The translations under genes and the position numbers were made by a program. Below the pieces are notes generated by a model that saw nothing but the letters and a program-made list of their open reading frames with translations, was not told the origin of the DNA and made no database searches. Positions 25,697 to 36,520 of a stretch of DNA of 64,000 bases are shown one piece after another; positions within the stretch are counted from its first letter, which is position 1, and every line of letters begins with the position of its first letter. The stretch comes from Acanthosepion esculentum (taxonomy: Eukaryota; Mollusca; Cephalopoda; Sepiida; Sepiidae), in contig CAXIWW010000817.1 of NCBI GenBank assembly GCA_964036315.1, positions 4,003,501 to 4,067,500 of the forward strand, given 5' to 3'.

Positions 25697-28600
25697 CCTG
25701 GGTGGGGGGTCGTTTGTTTGGGACAGAATGGGACTGGGGTTCGTCTGCGTGGGACTTTCTGGGACTGGGGGTCGTCTGCGTTGGACTTTCTGGGACTGTC
25801 TCGTGAGTGTGGGGTCGTCTGCGTGGGACTTTCTGGGACTGGGTGTCGTCTCCGTTGGACATTCTGGGATGTCTCCTGGGTGGGGGGTCGTCTGCGTGGG
25901 ACTTTCTTGGAATGGGCTCGTCTGCGTGGGACTTTCTGGGACTGTCTCCTGGGTGGGGGGTCTTCTGCGTAGGACTTTGTTGGACTGGGGGTCATCTGCG
26001 TGGGATTTTCTGCGACTGTCTCCTGGGTGGGGGTCGTCTGCGTGGGACTTTCTGGGACAGGGGGTCGTCTGCGTTGCACTTTCTGGGATAGTCTCCTGGG
26101 TTGGGGTCGTCTGTTGGGGACTTTCTGGGACTGTCTCCTGGATGGGTGTAGTCTGCGTGGGACTTTCTGGGACTGTCTCCTGGGTGGGGTGTCGACTGTT
26201 TGGGACTTTCTGGGACAGTCTCCTGGATGGGGGTCGTCGGCGTTGGACCTTCTGGGACTGGGGGTCATCTGCGTGGGACTTTCTTGTACTGGCAACGTCT
26301 GCGTGGACTTTCTGGGACTGTCTCCTGGGTGGGGGGTCGTTTGCTTGGGACATGATGGAACTGGGGTTCATCTGCGTGGGAGTTTCTGGGACTGGGGGTC
26401 ATCTGCATGGGACTTTCTGGGACTGTCTCCTGGGGGGGTCGTCTGCGCGGGACTTTCTGGGACTGGGGGTCATCTGCATGTGATTTCTGGGACTCTCTCC
26501 TGGGTGGGTCGTCTGCGCGGGACTATCTGTGACTGGGGCTCGTCTGCGTGGGACGTTCTGGGACTGTCTCCTGGGTGGGGGGGGTCTTCTGTTTGGGACT
26601 TTCTCTGACTGTCTCCTGGGTGGGGGTCTCTACGTGGGACATTCTGGGACTGGGGGTCGTCTGCGTTGGACTTTCTATGACTGGGGGTCGTCTGCGTCGG
26701 ACTTTCTTGGACTGTATCCTGGGTGGGGGGTCGTATGTTTGGGACTTTCTTGGACTGTCTCCTGGGTTGGGGGTCGTCTCCGTGGGACTTTTAGGGACTG
26801 GGGGTCGTCTGCGTGGGACTTTCTGGGATTGGGGGTCGTCTGTGTCGGACTTTCTCTGACTGGGGTTCGTCTCCGTGGGACTTTCTGGGACTGTCTCGTG
26901 AATGGGGGGTCGTCTGTTTGGGACGTTCTGGGACTGATTCCTGACTGGGAGGTCGTCTTCGTGGGACTTTCTGGGACTGATTCCAGACTGGGGGGTCGTC
27001 TGCGTGGGACTTTCTGGGACTGTCTCCTGGGTGAGGGGGTTTTCTGCCTGGGACTTTCTGGGACTGGGGGTCGTGTGCGTGGGACTTTCTGGGACAGTCT
27101 CCTGGGTTGGGGTCGTCTGTTTGGGTCTTTCTCGGACTGTCTCCTGGGTTGGGGATCGTCTGCGTTTGACTTTCTGGGACTGGGGTTCGTCTGCGTGGGA
27201 CTTTCTGGGACTCAGGGTCGTCCTCGTGGGACTTTCTTGGACTGGGGTTCGTCTGCGTGGGGCTTTCTATGACTGGGGGTCGTCTGCGTGGGACTTTCTG
27301 GGATTGTCTCCTGGGTGGGGGGTCGTCTACGTGGGACATACTTGGACTGCGGGTCGTCTGCGTGGGACTTTCTATGACTGGGGGTCGTCTGCGTCGGACT
27401 TTCTGGGACTGTCTCCTGGGTGGGGGATCGTCTGTTTGGGACTTTCTTGGACTGTCCCCTGGTTTGGGGGTCGTCTGCGTGGGACTTTCTGGGACTGTCT
27501 CCTGGGTTGGGGATCGTCTGTTTGGGACTTTCTTGGACTGTTCCCTGTTTGGGGGGTCGTCGGCGTGGGACCTTCTGGGAGTGGGGTTCGTCTGCGTGGA
27601 CTTTCTCGGACTGTCTCCTGGGTGGGGGGTCGTTTGCTTGGGACATGGTGGGACTGGGGCTCGTCTGCGTTGGACTTTCTGGGACTGTCTCCTGGGTGGG
27701 TGGTCGTCTACGTGTGACTTTCTAGGACTGAGGGTCGTCTGTGTGGGAATTTCTATGACTGTGGGTCGTCTGCGTTGGACTTTCTGGGACTGGGGGTCGT
27801 CTGCCTGGGACTTTCTGGGATTGGGGGTCGTCTGTGTGGGACTTTCTTGGACTGTGGGTCGTCTGCGTAGGACTTTTTCGGAGTGTCTCCTGGGTGGGGG
27901 GTCGTCTGCGTGGGACTTTCTGGGACTGTCTCCTGGGTGGGTGCCCTCTGCGTGGGACGTTCTGGGACTGGGTGTCGTCTGCGTCGGACTTTCTGGGACT
28001 GTCTCCTGGGTGGGGGGTCGTCTGCGTGGGACTTTGTGGGACTGGGGGACATCTGCGTGGGACTTTCTGGGACTGGGGAGGTCGTCTGCTGGGGACTTTC
28101 TGGGACATTCTCCTGACTGGGGGGTCGTCTGCGTGGGACTTTCTGGGACTGGGGGTTGTCTGCGTGGGACTTTCTGGGACAGTCTCCAGGGTGGGGGTCG
28201 TCTGCGTGGGACTTTCTGGGACTGTGGGTCGTCTGCGTGGGACTTTCTTGGACAGTCTCCTGGGTTGGGGTCTTCCGTTTGGGACTTTCTGGGACTGTCT
28301 CCTGGGTGGGGGTCGTCTGCATGGGATTTTCTGGGACTGGGGGTCGTCTTCCTGGGAGTTTCTGGGACTGTCTCCTGGGTAGGGGGTCGTCTGCGTGGGA
28401 CTTTCTGGGACTGGGTGTCGTCTGCGTGGGTCTTTCTATGACTGGGGGTCGTCTGCGTGGGACTTTCTATGACTGGGGGTCGCCTGCGTCTGACTTTCTG
28501 GGACTGTCTCCTGGGTTGGGGATCGTCTGCGTTTGACTTTCTGGGACTGGGGTTCGTCTGCGTGGGACTTTCTGGGACTCAGGGTCGTCTGTGTGGGACA

Positions 28601-31600
28601 TTCTTGGACTGGCTGTCGTCTTCGTGGGACTTTCTTGGACTGTCTCCTGGGTGGGGGGTCGATTACGTGGGACTTTCTGGGACTGACGGTCGGCTGCGTG
28701 GGACTTTCTATGATTGGGTGTCGTCTGCGTCGGACTTTCTGGGACTGTCTCCTGGGTGGGTGGGTCGTCTGTTTGGGACTTTCTGGGACTGTCTCCTGGG
28801 TGGAGGGTCGATTACGTGGGACTTTCTGGGACTGACGTTCGTCTGCGTGGGACTTTCAGGGACTGGGTGTCGTCTGCGTGGGACTTTCTATGACTGGGGG
28901 TCGTCTGCGTCGGACTTTCTGGGACTGTCTCCTGGGTGGGGGGTCGTCTACGTCGGACATTCTGGGACTGGGGGTCGTCTGCGTGGGACTTTCTGGGACT
29001 GTCTCCTGGGTGGGTGGTCGTCTACGTGGGACTGTCTGGGACTGAGGGTCGTCTGCGTGGGAATTTCTATGACTGTGGGTCGTCTGCGTCGGACTTTCTG
29101 GGACTGTCTCCTGGGTGGGGGGGTCTTCTGTTTGGGACATTCTTGGACTGTCTCCTTCGTGGGGGGTCGTCTGCGTGGGACTTTCTGGGACTGGGGGTCG
29201 TCTGCCTGGGACTTTCTGGTATTGGGGGTCGTCTGTGTGGGACTTTCTTGGACTGTGGGTCGTCTCCGTGGGACTTTCTGGGACTCTCTCCTGGGTGGGG
29301 TGTCGTCTGCGTGGGACTTTCTGGGACTGTCTCCTGGGTGGGGCCGTCTGCGTGGGACTTTCTGGGAATGGGGGTCGTCTGCGTGGGACTTTCTGGGACT
29401 GTCTCCTGGGTGGGGGGTCGTCTGCGTGGGACTTTGTGGGACTGGGGGACATCTGCGTGGGACATTCTGGGACTGGGGAGGTCGTCTGCTAGGGACTTTC
29501 TGTGACAGTCTCCTGACTGGGGGGTCTTCTGCGTGGGACTTTCTGGGACTGGGGGTTGTCTGCGTGGGACTTTCTGGGACTGGGGGTCGTCTGCGTGGGA
29601 CTTTCTGTGACAGTCTCCTGGGTTCAGGTCTTCCGTTTGGGACTTTCTGGGACTGTCTCCTGGGTGGGGGTCGTCTGCGTGGGACTTTCTGGGACTGGGG
29701 GTCGTCTTCGTGGGAGTTCCTGGGACTGTCTCCTGGGTGGGGGGTCGTCTGCGTGGGACTTTCTGGGACTGGGTGTCGTCTGCGTGGGTCTTTCTATGAC
29801 TGGGGGTCGTCTGCGTGGGACTTTCTGGGACAGTCTCCTGGGTAGGGGGTCGTCTACGTTGGACATTCTGGGACTGGGGGTCCTTTGCGTGGGACTTTCT
29901 ATGACTGGGGGTCGCCTGCGTCGGACTTTCTGGGACTGTCTCCTGGGTGGGGGGTCGTCTGTTTGGGGCTTTCTCGGACTGTCTCCTGGGTTGGGGATCG
30001 TCTGCGTGGGACTTTCTGGGACTGGGGGTCGTCTGCGTGGGACTTTCTGGGACTGAGGGTCGTCTGTGTGGGACATTCTTGGACTGGCTGTCGTCTTCGT
30101 GGGACTTTCTGGGACTGTCTCCTGGGTGGGGGGTCGATTACGTGGGACTTTCTGGGACTGACGGTCGGCTGCGTGGGACTTTCTATGACTGGGGGTCGTC
30201 TGCGTCGGACTTTCTGGGACTGTCTCCTGGGTGTGGGGGTCGTCTGTTTGGGACTTTCTTGGACTGTCTCCTGCGTGGGGGGTCGTCTGCGTGGGACTTT
30301 CTGGGACTGGGTGTCGTCTGCCTGGGTCTTTCTATGACTGGGGGTCGTCTGCGTGGGACTTTCTTGGACTGTCTCCTGGGTGGGGGGTCGTCTACGTGGG
30401 ACATTCTGGGACTGGGGGTCGTCTGCGTGGGACTTTCTATGACTGGGGGTCGTCTGCGTCAGACTTTCTGGGACTGTCTCCTGGGTGTGGGGTCGTATGT
30501 TTGGGACTTTCTTGGACTGTCTCCTGCGTTTGGGGTCATCTGCGTGGGACTTTTTGGGACTGGGGGTCGTCTGCATGGGACTTTCTGGGATTGGGGGTCG
30601 TCTGTGTGGGACATTCTTGGACTGGGGGTCGTCTCCGTGGGACTTTCTGGGACTGTCTCGTGGGTGGGGGGTCGTCTGTTTGGGACGTTCTGGGACTATC
30701 TCCTGGGTGGGGTCGTCTGCGTGGAACCTTCTTGGACTGGGGGTCGTCTCCGTGGGACTTTCTGGGACTCTCTCCTGGATAGGGGGTCGTCTGCGTGGGA
30801 CTTTCTGGTACTGTCTCCTGGGTGGGGTGTCTACTGTTTGGGATTTTCTCGGACTGTCTCGTCGTTGGGGGTTCGTCGGCGTGGGACCTTGTGGGCCTGG
30901 GGGTCATCTGCGTGGGACTTTCTTGTACTGTGGTCGTCTGCGTGGACATTCTGGGACTGTCTCCTGGGTGGGGGCTCGTCTATGTGGGACTTTCTGGGAC
31001 TGAGGATAGTCTGCGTTGGACTTTCTATGACTGTGGGTCGTCTGCGTCGGACTTTCTGGGACTGTCTCCTGGGTGGGGGGTCGTCTGTTTGGGACTTTCT
31101 TGGACTGTCTCCTGGGTGGGGAGTCGTCTGCGTGGGACTTTCTGGGACTGGGGGTTGTCTACGTGGGACTTTCTGGGATTTGGGGTCGTCTGTGTGGGAC
31201 TTTCTTGGACTGGGGGGTCGTCTCTGGGACTGTCTCTTGGGTGGGGTGTCGTCTGCGTGGGACTTTCTGGGACTGGGTGTCGTCTGCGTCGGACTTTCTG
31301 GGACTGTCTCCTGGGTGGGGGGGTCGTCTACGTGGGACATTCTGGGACTGGGTGTCGTCTGCGTGGGACTTTCTGGGACTGTCTCCTGGGTGGGGGGTCG
31401 TCTGCGTGAGACTTTCTGGGACTGGGGTTCGTCTGCGTGGGACATTCTATGACTGGGGGTCGTCGTGGTACTTTCTGGGACTGTCTCTTGGGTGGGGGGT
31501 CGTCTACGTGGGACTTTCTGGGACTGGGGGTCGTCTGCGTGGTACTTTCTATGACTGGGGGTCATCTGCGTCGGACTTTCTGGGACTGTCTCCTGGGTGG

Positions 31601-31602
31601 GG
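25697..31602 (+). repeat. G-sat segment with TTCTATGACTGGG and GTTTGGGAC subtypes
   Basis: This right-hand part of the array is enriched for two variants that are rare or absent further left: short units reading GACTTTCTATGACTGGGGG and units with CGTCTGTTTGGGAC. No long clean higher-order repeat was obvious. The same subtype reappears at 32787-33470 beyond the AT-rich interruption, so the two stretches were probably once continuous. Confidence 0.82.
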
Positions 31603-31629
31603 GTGTGTGTGTGTGTGTGTGTGTGTGTG
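31603..31629 (+). repeat. (GT)n microsatellite at the end of G-sat
   Basis: Thirteen uninterrupted GT dinucleotides follow directly on a G-sat long unit (CCTGGGTGGGGGTGTGTG). The tract may have expanded from the GGTG of the unit itself. It marks the left border of the AT-rich non-satellite island. Confidence 0.97.
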
Positions 31630-32216
31630 AGGGGGAACAGAATGCAAAAGCCACATTGAATCTCCTCCACAACGCTCTAGCAAAGGCAGGCATAAAAAAT
31701 TCTAGTAGTCATACTTGTCCATTTTTGACATTGTCCAACCAGTTTTTTCTTCTCCGACATCCATCTTCAATATACAATGACGTGTAAATGTTATAGACTA
31801 ATTTCAATACGTTAAAAGTCGCAAATGATAAAATAAACCCTCTATCAACTATATCTGACGGGATTTTAATTCAAAACGAATAAAACATTAAATTACAAAG
31901 TATGTGTCCTTCAAAGACGAAATTATATACGAAGTTATTCAAATGCTGAAAGCGTTTATCGTTTAACAATAATAAATAAGCTTGACCTAGTCGGATAATT
32001 TAAACAAATTAGCTTGGTGTTATCCTGAATATCGCTTCTCCCCCGATTCGTCTTCCAGGCTAAATATTCAAGACCTTACTTCTGTTTCACAAACTTCGAA
32101 ATGCAGTTGACTAAAAAATTTAGAGATAAAATAATGGGACTGTTAGGTTGATTTAGAAAAAATAGATTTATAGAAAATTCGAACAACGTTACAATAAATA
32201 TTCATTAAAAGTAGCC

Positions 32217-32230
32217 ATATATATATATAT
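32217..32230. repeat. (AT)7 microsatellite
   Basis: Seven AT dinucleotides in the AT-rich island, flanked by GTAGCC on the left and GAAAAATC on the right. Confidence 0.95.
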
Positions 32231-32360
32231 GAAAAATCTTGGTTAGTAGACACATTGGAAAACTTAGTCTCAATTTAAGGCATTGATATCGATTGTTTCC
32301 AAAATAAGACTGTGAGAATTAATCGGTTTGAGTAAAAATCAATAGTTAATACTAAATATC

Positions 32361-32390
32361 TTTAAAGAAAGCTTTATAGCTTTCTTTAAA
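32361..32390. repeat. Perfect 12-bp inverted repeat (hairpin)
   Basis: The arms TTTAAAGAAAGC and GCTTTCTTTAAA flank a 6-nt loop TTTATA. The structure sits in the first copy of a 93-bp tandem duplication. The second copy retains GAAGC-TTTATA-GCTTTC but has an imperfect left arm. It could be a cruciform or one end of a small non-autonomous element, but I saw no partner end. Confidence 0.8.
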
Positions 32391-32555
32391 AAGTGTCTAT
32401 CAATAGCACCCAAAATGAATTACCAATCATTAATAGCCAATTTATTTTATTTTAAAAAAAGAAGCTTTATAGCTTTCTTTAAAAAATGTCTATCAATAAC
32501 ACCCAAAATGGATCATCAATAATTAATAGCCAATTTATTTATTTAAAAAAAAAAA
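32364..32555. repeat. Tandem duplication, 93-bp unit x2
   Basis: Copy 1 spans about 32364-32456 and copy 2 about 32457-32555. Both contain GCTTTATAGCTTTCTTTAAA, then TGTCTATCAATA, CACCCAAAATG and AATAGCCAATTTATTT, with several substitutions between them. After copy 2 a poly-A run leads into AAAAAGCT, which looks like the truncated start of a third copy. Confidence 0.9.
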
Positions 32556-32786
32556 GCTATTAAAATTTACAAGAGACTTACCGTTAGGTGGCAGTAACAT
32601 CAGAAATGTTTGGGCGGTAAAACTGAGTTTAAATGAGCATGCAGTCAAAAAGCAACGAGTTAGTACACGTGGAATGACATGATTGGCTGATGCAGCGCGT
32701 CACGATTGCTTAAAAATGCATCGATAGAGAGTATATGTAAAAACAGAAACGAAACCAGCGTATGACGCTGATGTAGTTTTCATTTC

Positions 32787-33470
32787 AGTACCGTCTGTTT
32801 GGGACTTTCTTGGAGTGTCTCCTGGGTTGGGGGTCGTCTGCTTGGGACATTCTGGTACTGGGGGTCGTCTGCGTGGGACATTCTGGGATTGGGGGTCGTC
32901 TGTGTGGGACTTTCTTGGACTTGGGGTCGTCTGCGTCGGACTTTCTGGGACTGTCTCCTGGCTGGGGGGCGTCTGCGGGGGACTTTCTATGACTGGGGGT
33001 CGTCTGCGTCGGACTTTCTTGGACTGTCTCCTGGGTGGGGGGGTCGTCTGTTTGGGACTTTCTTGGACTGTTTCCTGGGTTGGGGGTCGTCTGCGTGTGA
33101 CTTTCTGGGACTGGGGGTCCTTTCCGTGAGACTTTCTGGGACTGTCTCCTGGATGGGTGTCGTCTGCGTTGGACTTTCTGGGACTGTCTCCTGGGTGGGG
33201 GTCGTCTGTTTGGGACTTTCTGGGACAGTCTCCTGGGTGGGGGTCGTCTGCGTGGGACCTTCTGGGACTGGGTGTCGTCTCCGTGGGACTTTCTGGGACT
33301 GTCTCCTGGGTGGGGGGTCGTCTGCGTGGGACTTTCTGGGACTGAGTTTCGTCTGCGTGGGACTTTCTGGGACTGTCTCCTGGGTGGGGGATCGTCTGCG
33401 TGGTACTTTCTAGGACTGGGGGTCGTCTGCGTGGGACTTTCTCGGACTGGGGGTCGTCTGCGTGGGACTT
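32787..33470 (+). repeat. G-sat array resumed after the island
   Basis: The same 31/43-bp units resume with CGTCTGTTTGGGAC and continue to GCGTGGGACTT at 33470, in the same orientation as 1-31602. The subtype (TTCTATGACTGGG, GTTTGGGAC) matches 25697-31602. The array ends abruptly inside a unit, where 60-sat begins. Confidence 0.95.
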
Positions 33471-34510
33471 AGGCAGTTTCAAACAAGAGCCAGGCGTATT
33501 CGGTTTGTAGCAGCCTGAGATTGTTTGGAAGGATATTTGCACAAAGGGCCAAGAGAAGTCGGCTTGCAGCAGCCTGAGATTGCTTGTAAAGCAGTTGCCA
33601 CTAATGCCCATGAGAAATCGGCTCGTAGTAAGGCAATTGGCTCAAAATGCCAGGAGAATTGAGATTGCTGCAGCATGAGATTGCTTGTCAGGCTGTTGTC
33701 ACAAAAGAGCCAAGAGAAGTCGGTTCGTAGCAGCCTGACATTGCTTGTAACGCAGTTGTCACAAAAGCGCCAGGAGAGATCGGCTCGTAACCGCCTGGGA
33801 TTGCTTGTAAGCCAATTCGCACAAAAAGCCAAAAGAATACATATTGCTGCAGCCTGAGAATGCTTGTAAGGCAAATGCCAAAAATGAGCCAGGAGAAATC
33901 GCTTCGTAGCAGCCTGGGATTGCTTGTAAGGCAATTGGCACAAAAAGTCAGGAGAATTGGACTAGCGGCAGCCTGAGATTGCTTGTAAGGCAGTTGTCAC
34001 AAAAGAGCCAGGATATGTCGATTTGTAGCAGCCTGATATTGCTTGTAAGCCAGTTTCACAAAAGAGCCAGGCGTATTCGGCTTGTAACAGGCTGAGATTG
34101 CTTGTAAGGCAGTTTTCACAAAAGAGACAAGAGATGTGGGTTTGTAGCAGCCTGAGATTGCTTTTAAGGCAGTTTTCACAAAAGAGACAAGAGAAGTCGG
34201 CTCGTAGCAGTCTGACATTGCTTGCAAGGCAGTTTTCACAAAAGGCGTGTTGCAGACTGAGATTGCTTGTAAGGCAGTTGCTGCAAAAGAGCCAAGAGAA
34301 ATCGTCTCGTAGCCGCCTCTGATGGCTTGTAAGACAATTGGCACAAAAAGCCAGGAGAATTGGGCTTATAGCAGCCTGAGAATGCTTGTAAGGCAGATGC
34401 CAAAAATGAGTCACGAGGAATCGGCACGTAGCAGCCTGGGATTTCTTGTAAGGCAATTGGCACAAAAAGTCAGGAGAATTGGACTAGTGGCCGCCTGAGA
34501 TTGCTTGTAA

Positions 34511-34699
34511 TCCCAGGCTGTTACGAGCCGATTTCTCCTGGGTCATTTGTGGCATATGCCTTACAAGCATTCTCAGGCTGCTACAAGCCAAATTCTCCTG
34601 GCTTTGTGTGCCAATTGCCTTACAAGCAATCCCAGGCGGCTACGAGCCGACTTCTTTTGGCTCTTTTGTGAAAACTGCCTTACTCGAAATCTCAGCCTG
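34511..34699 (-). repeat. Internal micro-inversion in 60-sat
   Basis: At 34511 the forward array switches to reverse-complement units (TCCCAGGCTGTTACGAGCCG), passes through three of them, and returns to forward orientation near 34700 (TGCCACAAATGAGCCAGG). Both breakpoints lie within unit sequence without foreign bases. Confidence 0.9.
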
Positions 34700-36520
34700 A
34701 TGCCACAAATGAGCCAGGAGAAATCGGCTCGTAGCAGCCTGCCATGCTTGTAAGGAAGTTGCCACAAAAGAGCCAGGAGAAATCGGGTCGTAGCCGCCTG
34801 GGATTGCTTCTAAGTCCATTGGCAAAAAAAACCCAAGAGAATTGGGATTGCTGCAGCCTGAGATTGCTTGTAAAGCAGTTACCACAAAAGCCCAGGAGTA
34901 ATCGGCACGTAGCCGCCTGGGATTGCTTTTAAGGCAATTGGCAGAAAATGTCAGGAGAATTGTGCTGACGGCAGCCTGTGATTGCTTGTAATGCAGTTGT
35001 CACAAAAGAGCCAGGCGTATTCGGCCTTAGCAGCCTGAGATTGCTTGTAAGGCAATTCGCTTAGAAAGCCAGGAGAATTCATATTGCTGCAGCTTGAGAT
35101 TGCTTTTTTAAGGCAATTGGCACAAAAAGTAATTGGCCTAGCGGCAGCCTGATATTGCTAGTAAGACAGTTCGCACAAAAGAGACAGTAGATGTCGATTT
35201 GTAGCGGCCTGAGATTGCTTGCAAGGCAGTTTCACAAAAGAGACAGGCGTATTCATCTTGTTAAAGGCTGAGATTGCTTGTAAGGCAGTTTTCACAAAAG
35301 AGACAGGAGATGTGGGTTTGTAGCAGCCTGATTTTGATTGTAAGGCAGTTGTCTCAAGAGGACCAGAAGAATTCGGCTTGTAGCAGCCTGAGATTACTTG
35401 TAAGGCAGTTGCCACAAAAGAGCCAGGAGAAATCGGATCGTGGCCGCCTGGGATTGATTGTAAGGCAATTGGCACAAAAACCAAAAGAGTTGGGGTTGCT
35501 GCAGCCTGAGATGGCTTGTAAGGCAGTTTTCACAAACGAACCAAGAAAAGTCGGCTCGTAGCAGCCTGAAATTGCTTGTAAGGCAGTTGCGAAAAAAGAG
35601 CCAGGAGAAATCGGCTTGTAGCAGCCTGAGTTTGCTTGTAAGCCACTTGTCATAGAAGAACCAGGCGTAGTCGGCCCGTAGCATCCTGAGATTGCTTGTA
35701 AAGCAGTTCTCACAAAAGACCCAGGAGAATTTGTCTTGTAGAGGCCTGAGATTGCTTGTAAGGCAGTTGCTAGAAAAGAGCTAGGTGAAATACGCTCGTA
35801 GCAGCCTGGGATTACTTGTAAGGCAATTGGCAAAAAAAGCCAGGAGAATTGGGCTTGCTGCAGCCTGAGATTGCTTGTAAGGCAGTTGCCACAAAAGAGA
35901 AGGGCGTAGTCAGCTTGTAGTAGCCTGAGATTTCTTGTAAGACAGTTGTCACGAAAGAGCCAGGAGATCGATTTGTTGCAGCCGTAGATTGCTTGTAAGG
36001 CATTTGTCATAGAAGATCCAGGCGTAGTCGGCTCGTAGCAGCCTGAGATTGCTTGGAAGTAAGTTGGCACAAAAGAGGCAGGAGAAATCGGCTTGTAGCA
36101 GCCTGAGATACTTTGTAAGACAGTTTTCACAAATAGCCCGGAGAAGTCGGCCGATAGCAGCGGGAGATTGCTTGTAAGGGAGTTGTCAAAAAAGAGTCAG
36201 CAGGTGTAAGTTTGTAGAAGCCTGAGATTGCGTGTAAAGCAATTTTCACAAAAAGCCAGGGGAAACGGGCTCGTAGCTGCGTGGAATTGCTTGTAATGAA
36301 ATTGGCACAAAAATCCAAGAGAATTGGGCTTGCTGCTGTGATTGCATGTAAGGCAGTTGCTACAAAAGAGCAAGGCGTATTTGGCTTGTAGAAGCCTGAG
36401 ATTGCTTGTAAGGCAGTTTTCACAAGAGAGCCAAGAGAAGTCGGCTCGGAGCAGCCTGACATTGCTTGTAAGGCAGTTGTCACAAAAGAGCCAGGAGAAT
36501 TCGGCTTGTAGCAGCCTGAG

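Larger units (their letters stand above)
1..31602 (+). repeat. G-sat: G-rich minisatellite array, G-rich strand up
   Basis: The whole stretch is a head-to-tail array of a short unit (31 bp: five G, then TCGTCTGCGTGGGACTTTCT, then GGGACT) mixed with a long unit (43-44 bp) that has the extra segment GTCTCCTGGGTG before the G run. Units differ by scattered substitutions and 1-bp changes in G-run length. The array is already in progress at base 1, so its left end is outside the window. Neither strand of the consensus contains TAA, TAG or TGA in any frame. Since 31 and 43 are both 1 modulo 3, each reading frame rotates through three peptides. The long open frames on both strands are therefore artefacts of composition, and no gene is called here. 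I do not recognise the family by name. Regional subtypes and long higher-order repeats are listed separately. Confidence 0.97.
31630..32786. other. AT-rich single-copy island inside G-sat
   Basis: This is the only stretch of the window that belongs to none of the four satellite families. It is strongly AT-rich except for its first 160 bp and its last 200 bp. I found no gene: open frames entering from the flanking satellite (for example one ending at 31787 on the plus strand and one ending at 32700 on the minus strand) simply run on from G-sat for a few tens of codons and stop. It holds a short AT microsatellite, a hairpin and a 93-bp tandem duplication (listed separately). Near its right end are an E-box CACGTG (32666-32671), an inverted CCAAT (32682-32686) and a TATATGTAAA stretch (from 32732). 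No long terminal repeats, target-site duplication or transposase motif were visible. It may be an inserted element or a remnant of ordinary genomic sequence. Confidence 0.85.

Noticed and set aside
1..31602. CRISPR array (31-bp near-identical repeats)
   Set aside because: There are no unique spacers between repeats; units abut head to tail. No cas genes, and the context is eukaryotic satellite.
31437..31787. Open frame leaving G-sat into the AT-rich island (tail EGEQNAKATLNLL...)
   Set aside because: The frame is simply G-sat plus the GT tract read through for about 50 codons. No recognisable domain, no supporting splice or start signal.
32700..33611. Minus-strand open frame crossing 60-sat, G-sat and the island edge
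   Set aside because: It joins three unrelated sequences, starts in satellite and ends soon after entering the island.
35354..36130. 20-residue-periodic open frames in 60-sat (ALQAISGCYKPNSPGSFVTT type)
   Set aside because: The period follows from the 60-bp unit. Several frames give similar open stretches, all are cut by stops after a few units, and orientation flips of the array do not respect them.
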